Of a DNA stretch of 41,472 nucleotides, positions 23,160-33,800 are shown in pieces (the first letter of the stretch is position 1; every line of letters starts with the position of its first letter). The stretch comes from Flavobacterium xinjiangense (GTDB lineage: Bacteria > Bacteroidota > Bacteroidia > Flavobacteriales > Flavobacteriaceae): positions 1 through 41,472 of the forward strand of contig NZ_FRCL01000017.1 in NCBI RefSeq assembly GCF_900142885.1, read 5' to 3'. The position numbers were made by a program, and so were the translations under genes. A model generated the notes under the pieces. It searched no databases, was not told where the DNA came from, and was given only the letters and a program-made list of their open reading frames with translations.

Positions 23160-26100
23160 ATGAAAAATCTCTTTATTTTATTTTTACTAATGTTTTATTC
23201 TTGCTCCTTTTCCCAAGGAATTGTTGTTGACACCACCACTTTAAGTATACCGCAGCTGATTCAAGACGAATTGATGCAAAACTCTTGTTCAACCTTAACC
23301 AATTTTCTATTCTCATCACATAAAGGCATCGGGAAATTTATCAATACAAATGCAAATTTCCCCATATCAAATGGTATCATTATTCGAAATGGTATTGCAA
23401 AATATACAGAAGGGAATTATACCGGAATTGACGAAAGTAGCCAGTTAACTACTCTTGGAGACATTGACATTCAATACATAAGTGATAAAAATGGACAGAT
23501 TGCTCCAATAAGCGATGTTGCTTTTATTCAATTTGATTTCACTCCTTCATCTAGCAATTTTAGTTTTGATTTTATATTTGCTTCCAATGAATATGGGCAA
23601 TACCAATGTGGATTCAGTGATGTTTTTACTTTTTTGTTGACTGATTTAACATCTGGTAATACCACTAATCTGGGTGTAATTCCAGAAACCACTATTCCTG
23701 TTTCTGTCAAAAATATTAGAAATAATGCCTATAACCCCTCTTGTTTATCAGCTAATTCAAATTTATTTTCACGTTATAATGTAGCAAACCCCACCGCATC
23801 CGCCATAAATATGCGTGGTGAAACTGCATTGTTAAAGGCATCCTCAACTGTTGTTCCCAATCGAACCTATCGCATGAAATTAGCAATCGGCGACTATTAT
23901 GATAGTAACTTAGATTCCGCCGTCTTTATTAAAGGAGGAAGCTTTACCACTACAACCCACCTAGGTCCTGACCAAATGATATGTGAAGGTGAAACAATTC
24001 TTCTTGATAGTGGACTGGGGAGTGCATATAATTTTTCTTGGACATTAAACGGAGTAAATATTCCTAGCGCCACTGGTCCTAATTTAAAAGCAACTCAAAA
24101 AGGAACTTACGGAATCACGGCAACACTTCCTGCTTCGGGATGCACAATTATTGATGAAATTACTCTTTCTGATTTTAAAATTAAAAACCCTACTAATTTA
24201 CACACCTGCTACTCTTCCCTACCCTACCATCAATATGATTTAACACAAAATAATATTGTTTCATTAGGTTTAAATCCTACTGATTTTACTCTAATGTATT
24301 TTGCCTCTCTCGTAGATGCAAATGCAAACGAACCTGTAATTCCAGCCTCACAAATACCATCTTATTCGAGTTTGGTAAACAAATCCATTTATGTTAAAGT
24401 AGTACATAATTCAAATAGAAATGCCATTTGTAACAAAATACTATCTTTTGATCTTCTGATGAACGAACCTATTAAAGCAACAACCCCGCCAGATATGAAT
24501 CTTTGTAGCAATGATTCTGCAATGATATTGACCGATTTAACCGTTCAAAATGCAACAATCCTTAATGGGCAGAATGCCGCCGGATATGCTATTTCTTATT
24601 TTACCTCTCAAACTGACGCTGAAAATAATATAAATCCAATACTAAATCCAAATGCTTTTAAAACGACCATTTTAAATTCTCCTCAAACAATTTGGGTTAG
24701 AATGGTGAATGTTTCTCAGTCTACTTGCTTTGATATCATCAATTTTAATCTCATCGTTTCACTTCTACCTCCAATAGATAGTATTCCAGATGTGACCGAA
24801 TGCAGTAGTTATATTCTGCCTCCAATTACAAACGGAAATTACTACACTGGTCCAAATAAAACCGGACTTTTATTACATGCTGGCGACGTAATACATAATA
24901 GCGGAACCTATTATATTTTTAATGGTCCAATTACACCTGACGGCTGTACGAATCAAAATTCTTTCGCGGTAACTTTTATTAAAGAGATTAGTTTTCCAAC
25001 CACTTCCTGCGGTCAATACACAGTACTTGCACCAGCTTTTGGAAATTTCTTTACCGGACCAAGCGGAAGAGGTACACTAATTGCCGCCGAAACTATTTTT
25101 ACTACAAACCAGACCATATATTACTATGCTGCTATCAATGGAATTGTATGTAGAGATGAAGCTCTTGTAATTACGATTTTCCCATTACCACCGGTAGACA
25201 ACCCAAGCAATATTATTACTTGTAATTCGTATCAGCTGCCATCTTTGACCAACGGAAATTACTATACCGGGTCCGACGGTACTGGCACTCCTTTGAAAGA
25301 AGGAACTGTGCTTACCACCAGCCAAAATGTGTACGTATTTATAAATGATGGACGTTGTACAAATCAGAATATGTTTAGGGTGAATATTATTGACACTTCC
25401 ATATACCAGCCCATTTCTTCATGTGGAAGCTATACCTTGCCAAATGTTCCTTTTGGGAATTATTACAATCAGCCGTTAGGGGCAGGAGATATAATTCCAG
25501 CCAAAACTACAATTACGAGTTCACAAACCGTATATTATTACGCAAAGACATCAACTACTCCCAATTGTACCAATAATTTAAATTATCAAATTACAATAAA
25601 ACCGCTACCAACTATATCTAACTTAAGCGACGAAATTAGATGCAAAAAAGATTATTTTATATTACCTCATCTATCAAAGGGGAATTATTATGATCAACCA
25701 AATGGGCTTGGAAAATCATTAAAAGAAGGAGATCCAATTCTCTTATCCGGAACTTATTACATCCATGATGTCAACGATTTTGGATGCCCTATAGAGGATA
25801 GTTTTACCATCACCTATAGAAATAGTCCTCCTGTTGAAAGCTTTACTGATGTTTTTACCTGCACTGGTTTTAAACTTCCTCCCTTACTTAACGGAAAATA
25901 TTATACTGCTTCTGGGGGACCCAACGGTTCTGGTACTGTTATAAAAACTGGAACTATTATTACGGCCTCGCAAACAATTTACATCTACAATCAGTGGGAT
26001 GATTTTAGCACTTGCGGTGACGAAACGTTCTTTGGAGTAGATGCCAAGGGGCTTGAGGTCGGTACTTTTGAAGATGTGACCAGTTGTGACAGCTACACAT

Positions 26101-27233
26101 TACCGGTATTAGCTGTCGGCAATTATTATTCTCAGCCTAATGGTCAAGGCGCTATTATTCTCGCAGGATCGACCTTAACCACCTCTCAAACTATTTACGT
26201 TCATGCAAGCATAGGTACCCGATTAAGTTGTTCGGATGACACTGATTTTACAGTTACTATTTCTACAACACCTATTTTAACCAAACAGAAAGACATTGAA
26301 GCCTGTGACAGCTATACCCTTCCGCCGTTGGTACTGGGCAACTATTTTTCTGGATCCAATGGAACTGGCACAAGATATGTTGCTGGTCAAAAAATAATAA
26401 AAAGTCAGTTAATGTATATCTATGCGTCATCAAAATCCAATGCAAGTTGCTCTACTGAAGAAAAGTTTAACATTACAATCTATCCACTAAAAGATCTTAA
26501 AATTGATGGCGGAGTAATTTGTGTCGATTTCTCAACGGGTGCGTTACTGAATCCTTTTGAAATAACAACAGGTCTTAATCCCGAAATCTTCACTGCAGAA
26601 TGGTCCTTAAATGGAGTACTAATGGGTACAGGAGTTAATTATAGTGCCACAGAAGAAGGAAACTATCTAGTAACCATTCTAAAAAAAACTAATGATATAG
26701 GAAACGACTGTAATTACAAACCAACAACGGTCCTTGTTGAAAAATCTAGCCTGCCCATTGCAAATGCTGAAGTTACAGCTCCATTTGAAGACAGCATCGA
26801 CATTATCATAACTATTACAAATGGTTTTGGATCTTATGAGTACCAATTAGAAAATGGCTCTTTTCAAACTGACAATGTATTTCATGATGTCCCTTCGGGA
26901 GTACATAATATTACCATTAATGATACAAAAGGTAACTGCGGTACTATTACATTAAGTGCTAAAGTATTGAAATATCCAAAATATTTCACTCCAAATGCAG
27001 ACGGTAATAATGATTTTTGGAATATTTGGGATATAACAAATCAACCTGACGCGGTTATTTACCTCTATGATCGTTACGGAAAATTAATTAAACAATTCAG
27101 CCCTGCCAGTTCTGGTTGGGACGGAACTGACAATGGACATCCCCTTCCAGCATCCGATTATTGGTTTCAAGTCTTTTATAAATATCATGGGGTTGACCAG
27201 GAATTCAAAGCACATTTTAGTATGAAACGATAA
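23160..27233 (+). CDS. Large secreted T9SS type B protein with choice-of-anchor L domain and eight repeats
   Basis: The 1357-residue protein has a signal peptide (MKNLFILFLLMFYSCSFSQ). A choice-of-anchor L domain follows (about 30-265; FDFIFASNEYGQYQCGFSDV, YRMKLAIGDYYDSNLDSAVF), then an Ig-like unit and two roughly 95-residue units (starting LHTC and MNLC). After these come eight units of about 70 residues with the pattern CxSYxLPxLxxGNYYTGxxGxG and xTTSQTIYxY. It ends with YFTPNADGNNDFWNI and DRYGKLIKQF, a gliding motility-type sorting domain (type B) used by the T9SS. It should be exported over the outer membrane and kept at or released from the surface. Many paired cysteines suggest disulfide-stabilised repeats. 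Adhesion is a plausible role. Confidence 0.9.
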   Translation: MKNLFILFLLMFYSCSFSQGIVVDTTTLSIPQLIQDELMQNSCSTLTNFLFSSHKGIGKFINTNANFPISNGIIIRNGIAKYTEGNYTGIDESSQLTTLGDIDIQYISDKNGQIAPISDVAFIQFDFTPSSSNFSFDFIFASNEYGQYQCGFSDVFTFLLTDLTSGNTTNLGVIPETTIPVSVKNIRNNAYNPSCLSANSNLFSRYNVANPTASAINMRGETALLKASSTVVPNRTYRMKLAIGDYYDSNLDSAVFIKGGSFTTTTHLGPDQMICEGETILLDSGLGSAYNFSWTLNGVNIPSATGPNLKATQKGTYGITATLPASGCTIIDEITLSDFKIKNPTNLHTCYSSLPYHQYDLTQNNIVSLGLNPTDFTLMYFASLVDANANEPVIPASQIPSYSSLVNKSIYVKVVHNSNRNAICNKILSFDLLMNEPIKATTPPDMNLCSNDSAMILTDLTVQNATILNGQNAAGYAISYFTSQTDAENNINPILNPNAFKTTILNSPQTIWVRMVNVSQSTCFDIINFNLIVSLLPPIDSIPDVTECSSYILPPITNGNYYTGPNKTGLLLHAGDVIHNSGTYYIFNGPITPDGCTNQNSFAVTFIKEISFPTTSCGQYTVLAPAFGNFFTGPSGRGTLIAAETIFTTNQTIYYYAAINGIVCRDEALVITIFPLPPVDNPSNIITCNSYQLPSLTNGNYYTGSDGTGTPLKEGTVLTTSQNVYVFINDGRCTNQNMFRVNIIDTSIYQPISSCGSYTLPNVPFGNYYNQPLGAGDIIPAKTTITSSQTVYYYAKTSTTPNCTNNLNYQITIKPLPTISNLSDEIRCKKDYFILPHLSKGNYYDQPNGLGKSLKEGDPILLSGTYYIHDVNDFGCPIEDSFTITYRNSPPVESFTDVFTCTGFKLPPLLNGKYYTASGGPNGSGTVIKTGTIITASQTIYIYNQWDDFSTCGDETFFGVDAKGLEVGTFEDVTSCDSYTLPVLAVGNYYSQPNGQGAIILAGSTLTTSQTIYVHASIGTRLSCSDDTDFTVTISTTPILTKQKDIEACDSYTLPPLVLGNYFSGSNGTGTRYVAGQKIIKSQLMYIYASSKSNASCSTEEKFNITIYPLKDLKIDGGVICVDFSTGALLNPFEITTGLNPEIFTAEWSLNGVLMGTGVNYSATEEGNYLVTILKKTNDIGNDCNYKPTTVLVEKSSLPIANAEVTAPFEDSIDIIITITNGFGSYEYQLENGSFQTDNVFHDVPSGVHNITINDTKGNCGTITLSAKVLKYPKYFTPNADGNNDFWNIWDITNQPDAVIYLYDRYGKLIKQFSPASSGWDGTDNGHPLPASDYWFQVFYKYHGVDQEFKAHFSMKR

Positions 27234-27301
27234 TTATAAATAAACCACATGAAAAGTAAATTGATAAGATATTGAACCATCGAAATCTATCATTAAAAAA
27301 A

Positions 27302-27382
27302 GAACTAAGGCTTTTATAGTTCATTTCTTTAAGTTAAAACAGGTATGAATTTAATTTTCTTCAAATAAATATTTATACCTGT
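27302..27382. terminator. Two hairpins between converging genes
   Basis: GAACTA/TAGTTC (27302-27322) is flanked by A- and T-rich runs. A longer stem ACAGGTATGAAT / ATTTATACCTGT (27339-27350 with 27371-27382, one mismatch) follows. They lie between the converging T9SS protein gene and the PorP/SprF gene and probably end both transcripts. Confidence 0.6.
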
Positions 27383-27489
27383 TCCTTACATGTGTTTACT
27401 TGTCATTTTCAAATAAAATCGCAACGTTTTACCCCTTTATTTTATATAAAAATTAGATTTTCCTCTATTTCTTTGCTTCTTAACTTTTA

Positions 27490-28392
27490 CTATTTTAAAA
27501 GGTTTATCTTTAAATTGATCTCAAAATCTCCTCCAAAATTTTCTCTATTATTGGTTTGCTGGCTGGTATAAAAGAACTGGACAAAGAACTTGTCATAGTT
27601 CAATCCCAGACCAAGGGTCGCGCTATTGTCACTATGGTACATCGCCATAAAAGAAAGCATATCTCTTTTTAACTTCACATTGGAGCCAATATCTACAATA
27701 TTGTCAACGCCTTTAGCTCCTCTAACACTAATTTTTGGCTCAATGGATAAAGCATCCAGGTCGGTCCCTATTTTATACGATACTGCCGTTAAGTAAATAA
27801 ATCCATTTATCGTGTTTTGCTCGTTCTTATGAAAAAACAATCTTCCTAAGTTTGGTAATGTCGCCTGAAGGGTAAGTCTCTCTGTGGTATAGACAATCCC
27901 AAAATCGCCATCTAAATAGCTTTTTCGCTGATTAAACTGGTCTACCAGCACATCACCGGATTCTGCAATTACGTTTGAATCATCCAGGTTTTGATGCATA
28001 ACTGCCAAAGACAGGCCAAAATGCAAATCTCTCCTATCGCCGTATAGTGGCAAATGATAAGCGTAGGTACCCTTTATTTGGGTTTTCCCTAGCAAACCAG
28101 CCTCATCCTTATAAATATTGAGGCCAACCCCCACACTTTTAAAACGATAATCTCCGCTTATGGACATAGTAACCGGAGAGCCGGCAATAGACCTCCATTG
28201 ATTGCGGTAGTTTAGATTCAAATTAAGTCCATACTCCATACCGGCAAAAGCTGGATTACTGAGGTACTGATTTTCATAAAACTGAGCACCTAATGGTCTG
28301 CTACTTTGCGCGGAACCCTTTTGCATGCCTATTATTGTACAAATTAAACTAACGAATGTCATCAGTCCCTTTTCAACTCTATTTTTTATCAT
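27490..28392 (-). CDS. PorP/SprF family type IX secretion outer membrane protein
   Basis: The 300-residue protein has a signal peptide (cleavage near GSAQS). The family start is clear: QFYENQYLSNPAFAGMEYGLNLNLNYRNQW, with the NPA-AG core, then a barrel of about 14 strands (VGVGLNIYKDEAG, GTYAYHLPLYG, LHFGLSLAVMHQNL) and a final strand in EINLKINLLK. SprF-type proteins sit in the outer membrane and are needed for export or surface attachment of type B sorting-domain proteins. The cargo is most likely the type B protein encoded 18 bp upstream (28411-29178), with which it forms an operon. The larger type B protein at 23160 is another candidate cargo. Confidence 0.93.
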   Translation of the reverse strand: MIKNRVEKGLMTFVSLICTIIGMQKGSAQSSRPLGAQFYENQYLSNPAFAGMEYGLNLNLNYRNQWRSIAGSPVTMSISGDYRFKSVGVGLNIYKDEAGLLGKTQIKGTYAYHLPLYGDRRDLHFGLSLAVMHQNLDDSNVIAESGDVLVDQFNQRKSYLDGDFGIVYTTERLTLQATLPNLGRLFFHKNEQNTINGFIYLTAVSYKIGTDLDALSIEPKISVRGAKGVDNIVDIGSNVKLKRDMLSFMAMYHSDNSATLGLGLNYDKFFVQFFYTSQQTNNRENFGGDFEINLKINLLK

Positions 28393-28410
28393 AATTACTT
28401 ATTTATTCCT

Positions 28411-29178
28411 TTATTCTTTTACTATGGACACAAATCCACTCTTTTTTGATTTACCTGAATCAATTGATAGGATATAGTAATAGGTACCCTCCGGCAGGGG
28501 GTTACCATTAGACATTCCGTTCCACGAATTATCATACCCATTCATCGTAAAAACCTCACGACCATCCCGATCGAAGATATACAACTCATTATTGGGGTAC
28601 TGCTGCATGTTTTTTACAATCCAGAAGTCATTTATCCCATCTCCATTAGGCGTTATTAAATTATTGGCTTCCAGGTCCGTATAAGGGGACGTAAGGGATG
28701 ACTCCATCGATACAGCGGTTAAAATCGACAAATTAATCGCACTCCCAAAGAGCTGGCTTATATAGGTCTTGTCGGGCTTGACACTAGTTCCTTTGACAAG
28801 TTCAAAATCCTTGTAGTTATTGCTGACCGCTTTTGTATAAGCCAACACTAAATTCTTTTCGTCATTATCATTTAACGCTACATCCTTATAATTGAAACCC
28901 AGCTCACCTGCAAAGGTCATTGGTCTACTGAACTGATACATGAGCTGAATACTGCTGAGTTTTGGCCAAATGACTGCCCTATCCTGCATGGTAATCCCCT
29001 GATTATTCATTTCCACATTATGGGAAGGAATCAGGGTCAGCCCTTCAGTATAAAACAGGGTCTCTTTTTTGATAAAAATACCTTCCGACTCAATGGCCAG
29101 CTGTGCCCTTATGGAGGGAGATAGCAAAAAGGAGATTCCCATAAAAATCGACGCTACTATTTTCTTCATTTTTCCCAT
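28411..29178 (-). CDS. Short T9SS type B protein (gliding motility-type C-terminal domain)
   Basis: I chose the ATG at 29178 (255 residues), where a signal peptide starts (MGKMKKIVASIFMGISFLLS, cleavage after RAQ); 29169 is an equally good ATG and 29235 would add odd residues. The middle (about 25-165) is a region of unknown fold. The last 85 residues are the type B sorting domain: LITPNGDGINDFWIV, LYIFDRDGREVF, SWNGMSNGNPLPEGTYYYIL. It lacks the long repeats of typical cargo, so it may be a linker, anchor or accessory subunit for a larger surface structure. It sits between a TlpA-like gene and the PorP/SprF gene. Confidence 0.88.
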   Translation of the reverse strand: MGKMKKIVASIFMGISFLLSPSIRAQLAIESEGIFIKKETLFYTEGLTLIPSHNVEMNNQGITMQDRAVIWPKLSSIQLMYQFSRPMTFAGELGFNYKDVALNDNDEKNLVLAYTKAVSNNYKDFELVKGTSVKPDKTYISQLFGSAINLSILTAVSMESSLTSPYTDLEANNLITPNGDGINDFWIVKNMQQYPNNELYIFDRDGREVFTMNGYDNSWNGMSNGNPLPEGTYYYILSIDSGKSKKSGFVSIVKE

Positions 29179-29304
29179 TATTATTGTTATAATTTTTAAA
29201 ATATTCAGCCTACTTATTTGTCTAAAAACAATCAAAAAAAACGAGCCATTTCGACTGAATTTACTTTCTTTTTTTAAACCCTGGTTTTTAGCAAACGGAA
29301 CTAA

Positions 29305-30777
29305 TCAATGCTGACTATTGGTCCATAAAAAAAGATGCAACTGTTGCTCCGTCTCGGGCAGAGCCACAATTGTATTGGTTTTTGCCTCTACAAGAATCAT
29401 TGTGGGTGTAGCCAATACAAAGTATGCGGTAGCTTCTAGACTCCGGACTCCCTGTTCTGCTCTTTTATGTTTGAAAGCAGAAAGCATAGTCATCTCTCGT
29501 TCCCATATTGGGATTTCAGTCTCCGTTTCGTCCAGACTAATCGCAAAAACATCCATCAACTTCCTGTTAGCCAATTCCAGATACCAGGGATAAAATTTCT
29601 CCATCATCTCCTTGCAATGCGGACAGTCGGCTGACCAAAACAGCAGTAGTTTATATTTCGCTTCCGTTTTATATTCATGGAATCCTATCGTCTCACCCGA
29701 GTCCAGTTTCCAGGGAAAATCAGGCGCAATAGAACCCACCACTAACGTTTCCATTCCTTTCAATCTTTCCTCTATGGCTGTTCTTTTGTTGGTCAGGCAA
29801 AGCAGATCATTCAGGTAAGGCTCGAGCATTTTTATGCCCGCACTTATGTTAAAACTCTCATAGCCGTTGTAGAAATAGTCTACCATCCAGCCATATACCA
29901 AAGGATGTCCCAACCGGGCTTTCTCTATCGCCCGCTTTCCTGCCAGTGTGAATAATGAATCCCGAAGCTCCGTTGTGGGACACATTGTTCCATAAAGATT
30001 TATATATTTATTCATCCAATCTTTGATATCGGTGCTTTTGATGATTAATGGGTTTTTAAAATCCATCGCGTCAAAATAGTTAGCAATGGCATTGTTTGTC
30101 CTATCCCGCTCAGTACCTTTCCACATCATCGGGGGAAGGTGCTGGAATACAAACCCATTGCTTACAAAAGCTAATTGGTGCTGATTCGTCTCTGTGGCTA
30201 TCCATTTGTTATAAACCAAACGCTTCTTTTCGTACTCTTCCGTGGCCAACATAAAGAATTTTGATTCCTGCTGGTCGTAGTTCATCAGAAAATCCTGCAA
30301 CAACCCCAATTGCGCTCTTCTCTTTCCATTGTCTGCCGAAAAACGGGCAAACAAGGTGTTTTCTATTTCACTCTTTTGAAAATAGGTGCTGTCTGGCTCA
30401 TTCAAGGCTTTGGGTCGTGCCCAAAGTTCCAAGTCTTGCTTGTCCATAAAAATGTGTTTTTCGGCAGGATAAGAATCGCCACCTTCCTTTTCCTGATAGT
30501 CAAACCGCACTACAAACTCCGCCGGAAGCATATTTCCTGCAACTTTGAGTACGGCCGTTTCTCCTTTGTTTATTCCGGGATTTTCGGCAATGGTTTTCAT
30601 CGACGATCCTGCAACAGACAGTATTTTAATTTTACTTTGGGAAACCCCCATCAGATGTATTTTTAAACTGACATCTTGTATCTGTCCTGTCATAGGCATG
30701 GCAAGCAGCCATAAAATTGCAATACAGCAAAGCCGTACGTCATTTATAAATGATGATTTTGTCCGTTCTTTATTCAT
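29305..30777 (-). CDS. TlpA-like thioredoxin-fold protein, exported
   Basis: The 490-residue protein starts with a basic region and a hydrophobic stretch (about 14-30, CCIAILWLLAMPMTG), a signal peptide or anchor. An N-terminal beta-rich part resembles the DUF4369-type domain of Bacteroidota TlpA proteins (KIHLMGVSQSKIKILSVAG). A helical middle follows (about 130-340). The C-terminal thioredoxin fold begins at VGSIAPDFPWKLDSGETIGF and has the active site CPHC in LLFWSADCPHCKEMMEKFYP, with a cis-proline near FVLATPTMILV. It should act on disulfides of envelope proteins. It lies 42 bp after the 3237-residue gene, many of whose repeats have one cysteine, making that protein a candidate client. 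Confidence 0.85.
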   Translation of the reverse strand: MNKERTKSSFINDVRLCCIAILWLLAMPMTGQIQDVSLKIHLMGVSQSKIKILSVAGSSMKTIAENPGINKGETAVLKVAGNMLPAEFVVRFDYQEKEGGDSYPAEKHIFMDKQDLELWARPKALNEPDSTYFQKSEIENTLFARFSADNGKRRAQLGLLQDFLMNYDQQESKFFMLATEEYEKKRLVYNKWIATETNQHQLAFVSNGFVFQHLPPMMWKGTERDRTNNAIANYFDAMDFKNPLIIKSTDIKDWMNKYINLYGTMCPTTELRDSLFTLAGKRAIEKARLGHPLVYGWMVDYFYNGYESFNISAGIKMLEPYLNDLLCLTNKRTAIEERLKGMETLVVGSIAPDFPWKLDSGETIGFHEYKTEAKYKLLLFWSADCPHCKEMMEKFYPWYLELANRKLMDVFAISLDETETEIPIWEREMTMLSAFKHKRAEQGVRSLEATAYFVLATPTMILVEAKTNTIVALPETEQQLHLFLWTNSQH

Positions 30778-30819
30778 TAGTATTTTTATTCAATTTTGTC
30801 ATTTAACTATTACTTATTG

Positions 30820-33800
30820 TTACTTCACACAACGTACAGAAAGACCTAATCTTTTATCGGCGTTAGTTAATACACCAGAGCTCATACTATTTGCATTGTA
30901 ATAACTGGAAGTGCTGGCGGTACTATTAACACCACCTACCCAGTATGATCCTGCTGCACCAGCACTTACTCCACGCTGGATCAGTGCACCAGCAGGGGCT
31001 GACAGCATTCCTCCATGGTGTAGCTTCAGCGGGGACGCGAACGTATCCGCACTTGTGACCCAGTTCTGGGGTGCCCCATCAGCAGTGGTAAATTCACTTG
31101 AAGAAGCAATTCGCCAAGGGGTACCAAGCATATAAACGCATGGATCAACGGTATAGGTACTAGTACCAGTACCGGCAATAGTAACCCAGCCGGTACTAGG
31201 CGTACGGATTGTCCCGTCATGCATATAACCGCTCGCTCCAGAAAACTGCCAATACCAGCCTGCCGCGGCTTCTGACGCATCAGTAGCCGAGTCGGCCTCG
31301 CGGTCGGCTCCAAGGTTTTGCGTAATCCAGCATTGTGGTGTACCAGTATAATTTACTGACACTGTTTTATACGTTACTGTTTTTGTCACCGGAGCCTTGT
31401 TAGTCCCTGTCCCTGCTATATGGGTAATGGTAAGGGGCGCACATAATTTGAATTTGGCTGATACAGAACTATATCCCGTACCCGCAGTATTGGTAGCATA
31501 CGCCCGTACATAATATAATGTGCCTTCAAACCCACCAGCAATCGTGGTTGCGATATCTACCACACCTGCCCCACTGTCTAGCACGGCGTTGGCTATGGTT
31601 GGGTTAGACGTCGTACCCCACACCAGACCATGACTCGATATAGCTCCCCCCGCTGCGGTTATCGTTGCTGAACCGTTTACAGAAGTAGTGGTCTGGTTTG
31701 AAAGTGTCACAGGACCCACGAGAGGAAGTACCGCCAAGGTGGTAAAAGTTAATTCATCGCCATAGGTCGTGCCTGAACTATTAGTAGCGTAGGCCCTGTA
31801 ATAATACGTGGTTCCGGATGCTAATGCGCTGATCGCACTATTGTATACACCCAGCCCGGAACTATTGGTTGTTTTAGTTCCCAGTATCGTTGGGCCAGTC
31901 GTTGTACCATAGCAAACTCCTCGAGCAGTTACTGCCGAACCTCCGATACTGGTAACGTTGCTCCCCACACAAGTTGCCGTGGTACTCGCAATGGGAGTAA
32001 CACTAGTGGCAGTACTCACACTCGCAGTTGCTGGAGTGCTAAAAGTCACGTTGCCACCGTAACTGGTACCCATACTGTTTGTGGCGTACGCCCGCACATA
32101 ATAGAGCGTTCCCTTTGTTAAGCCGGACAGGTTACTGGCAAAAGTACCGGTAGTGAGGGGACCATCGGTCGTTTTGGTAGACAGGGCAACAGTCGGATCC
32201 GTTGCTGTACTCCAGCAAATTCCACTAGCCAGTATCGATACTCCTGTTCCTCCGGTGTTACTGATTGTTCCACCACTTGTGGCAGTAACTTCCGTAATGG
32301 CAGTAACTACTGAGTTAGTACCTACTGAAGGCAGTTTGCTAGTGGTAAATGTAGCATAGGTTGCACTGTGAGCCGTTCCTATTGCGTTGGTACCAAAAGC
32401 CCAAACATAATACACTGTTCCAGACAAGAGGCTGCTAAGGGTTCCTGAAATTGACGTTCCGCTGGCTGAGACAGAAAAGCTGTTACTTCCTGTTCTAGCC
32501 GGATATGCAGAAGTAGTATTCCAGATCAGGCCCATATCAGTCATTGTTGCCCCACCGTCAGCGGTCAGGGTAGCGCTTCCTACTGCGGTGTTCATTAGAA
32601 CAGAAGATATTGACACATTGCCAAGCGTAGGAGCTACCGCCAATGTGGTAAAGCTTGATTCACTACCATAAGCCGTGCCCGCAGCATTGGTCGCGTAAGC
32701 CCTGAAATAATAAGTCGTAGCTGCTGTTAAGGAGGTGAGAGTGATTGTGAATGAACCGGTACCTATACCACTACTAATTTTGGATCCCAGAATGGTTGGG
32801 GTATGTGTCGTACTCCAGCAAACTCCGCGAGAAGTTACGGATGCGCCTCCGTCGCTAGCGACACTGCCTGAGCAACTGGCCGTGCCTGCCGTAACGGAAG
32901 TAGCAGCTGAAGTAGTGGTTACACTTGGGGTATCAACAGTCGAAAAACTCTGCTGGTTACCGTAACTGGTACCCATAGCGGTTATGGCATATGCCCGCAC
33001 ATAATATAAGGTTCCTTTTGTTAAGCCTGAAAGCGTACTTCCAAATGTACCGCTGCCGAGGCCGTCGCTCGTTTTGGTCGGCAGTCCAACAGTTGGATTT
33101 GGTGCTGTATTCCAGCAAACGCCCCTATCCAAAACGGACACTCCTACTCCTCCGCTATTAGTGATCGTGCCGCCGCCAATCGCTGAAGTACCCGTAATTG
33201 TATTAGGATTCGTGGTCGTAAGGGTGGCCAGATCTAGCGTGGTAAAAGTCTTAGGAGATACACTATAGCCCGTTCCCACTTTATTGGTCCCAAATGCCCA
33301 AACATAATACACACTACCAGGCAAGAGACTAGTAAGTGTACCTGAAATTGCCGTGCCCACAGATCCGACAGAAAGGCTGTTACTCGGTGTTGCAATAGGA
33401 ATCGTAGCTGTTGTATTCCAGATTAGACCAAGATCGGTGATTGCTGCTCCACCATCAGAGTCAAGACTAGCGGTTCCTATCGCACTTGTCAACTGGATAG
33501 TAGAAATTGTCACATTGCTCAAGCTAGGACTTAATGCCAATGTTTTAAAGACCACTTCATCTCCATAACTGGTACCCATAATATTGGTGGCATAAGCCCG
33601 CAGAAAGTAAGAAGTACTAGGATTTAAACCGGAGAAAAAGTCGTTAAATGGGCCTGCTTCTGCGGCCCCATTTAGAATTTTGGTTGACAGGGCTATAGTT
33701 GGCAAACTGATGGTATTCCATACAAATCCTCTTGTGAGTATTGGCGTGCCCCCATCATCAACTATATCTCCGTGCCCATTGGCCGAATATTCGGCAATAT

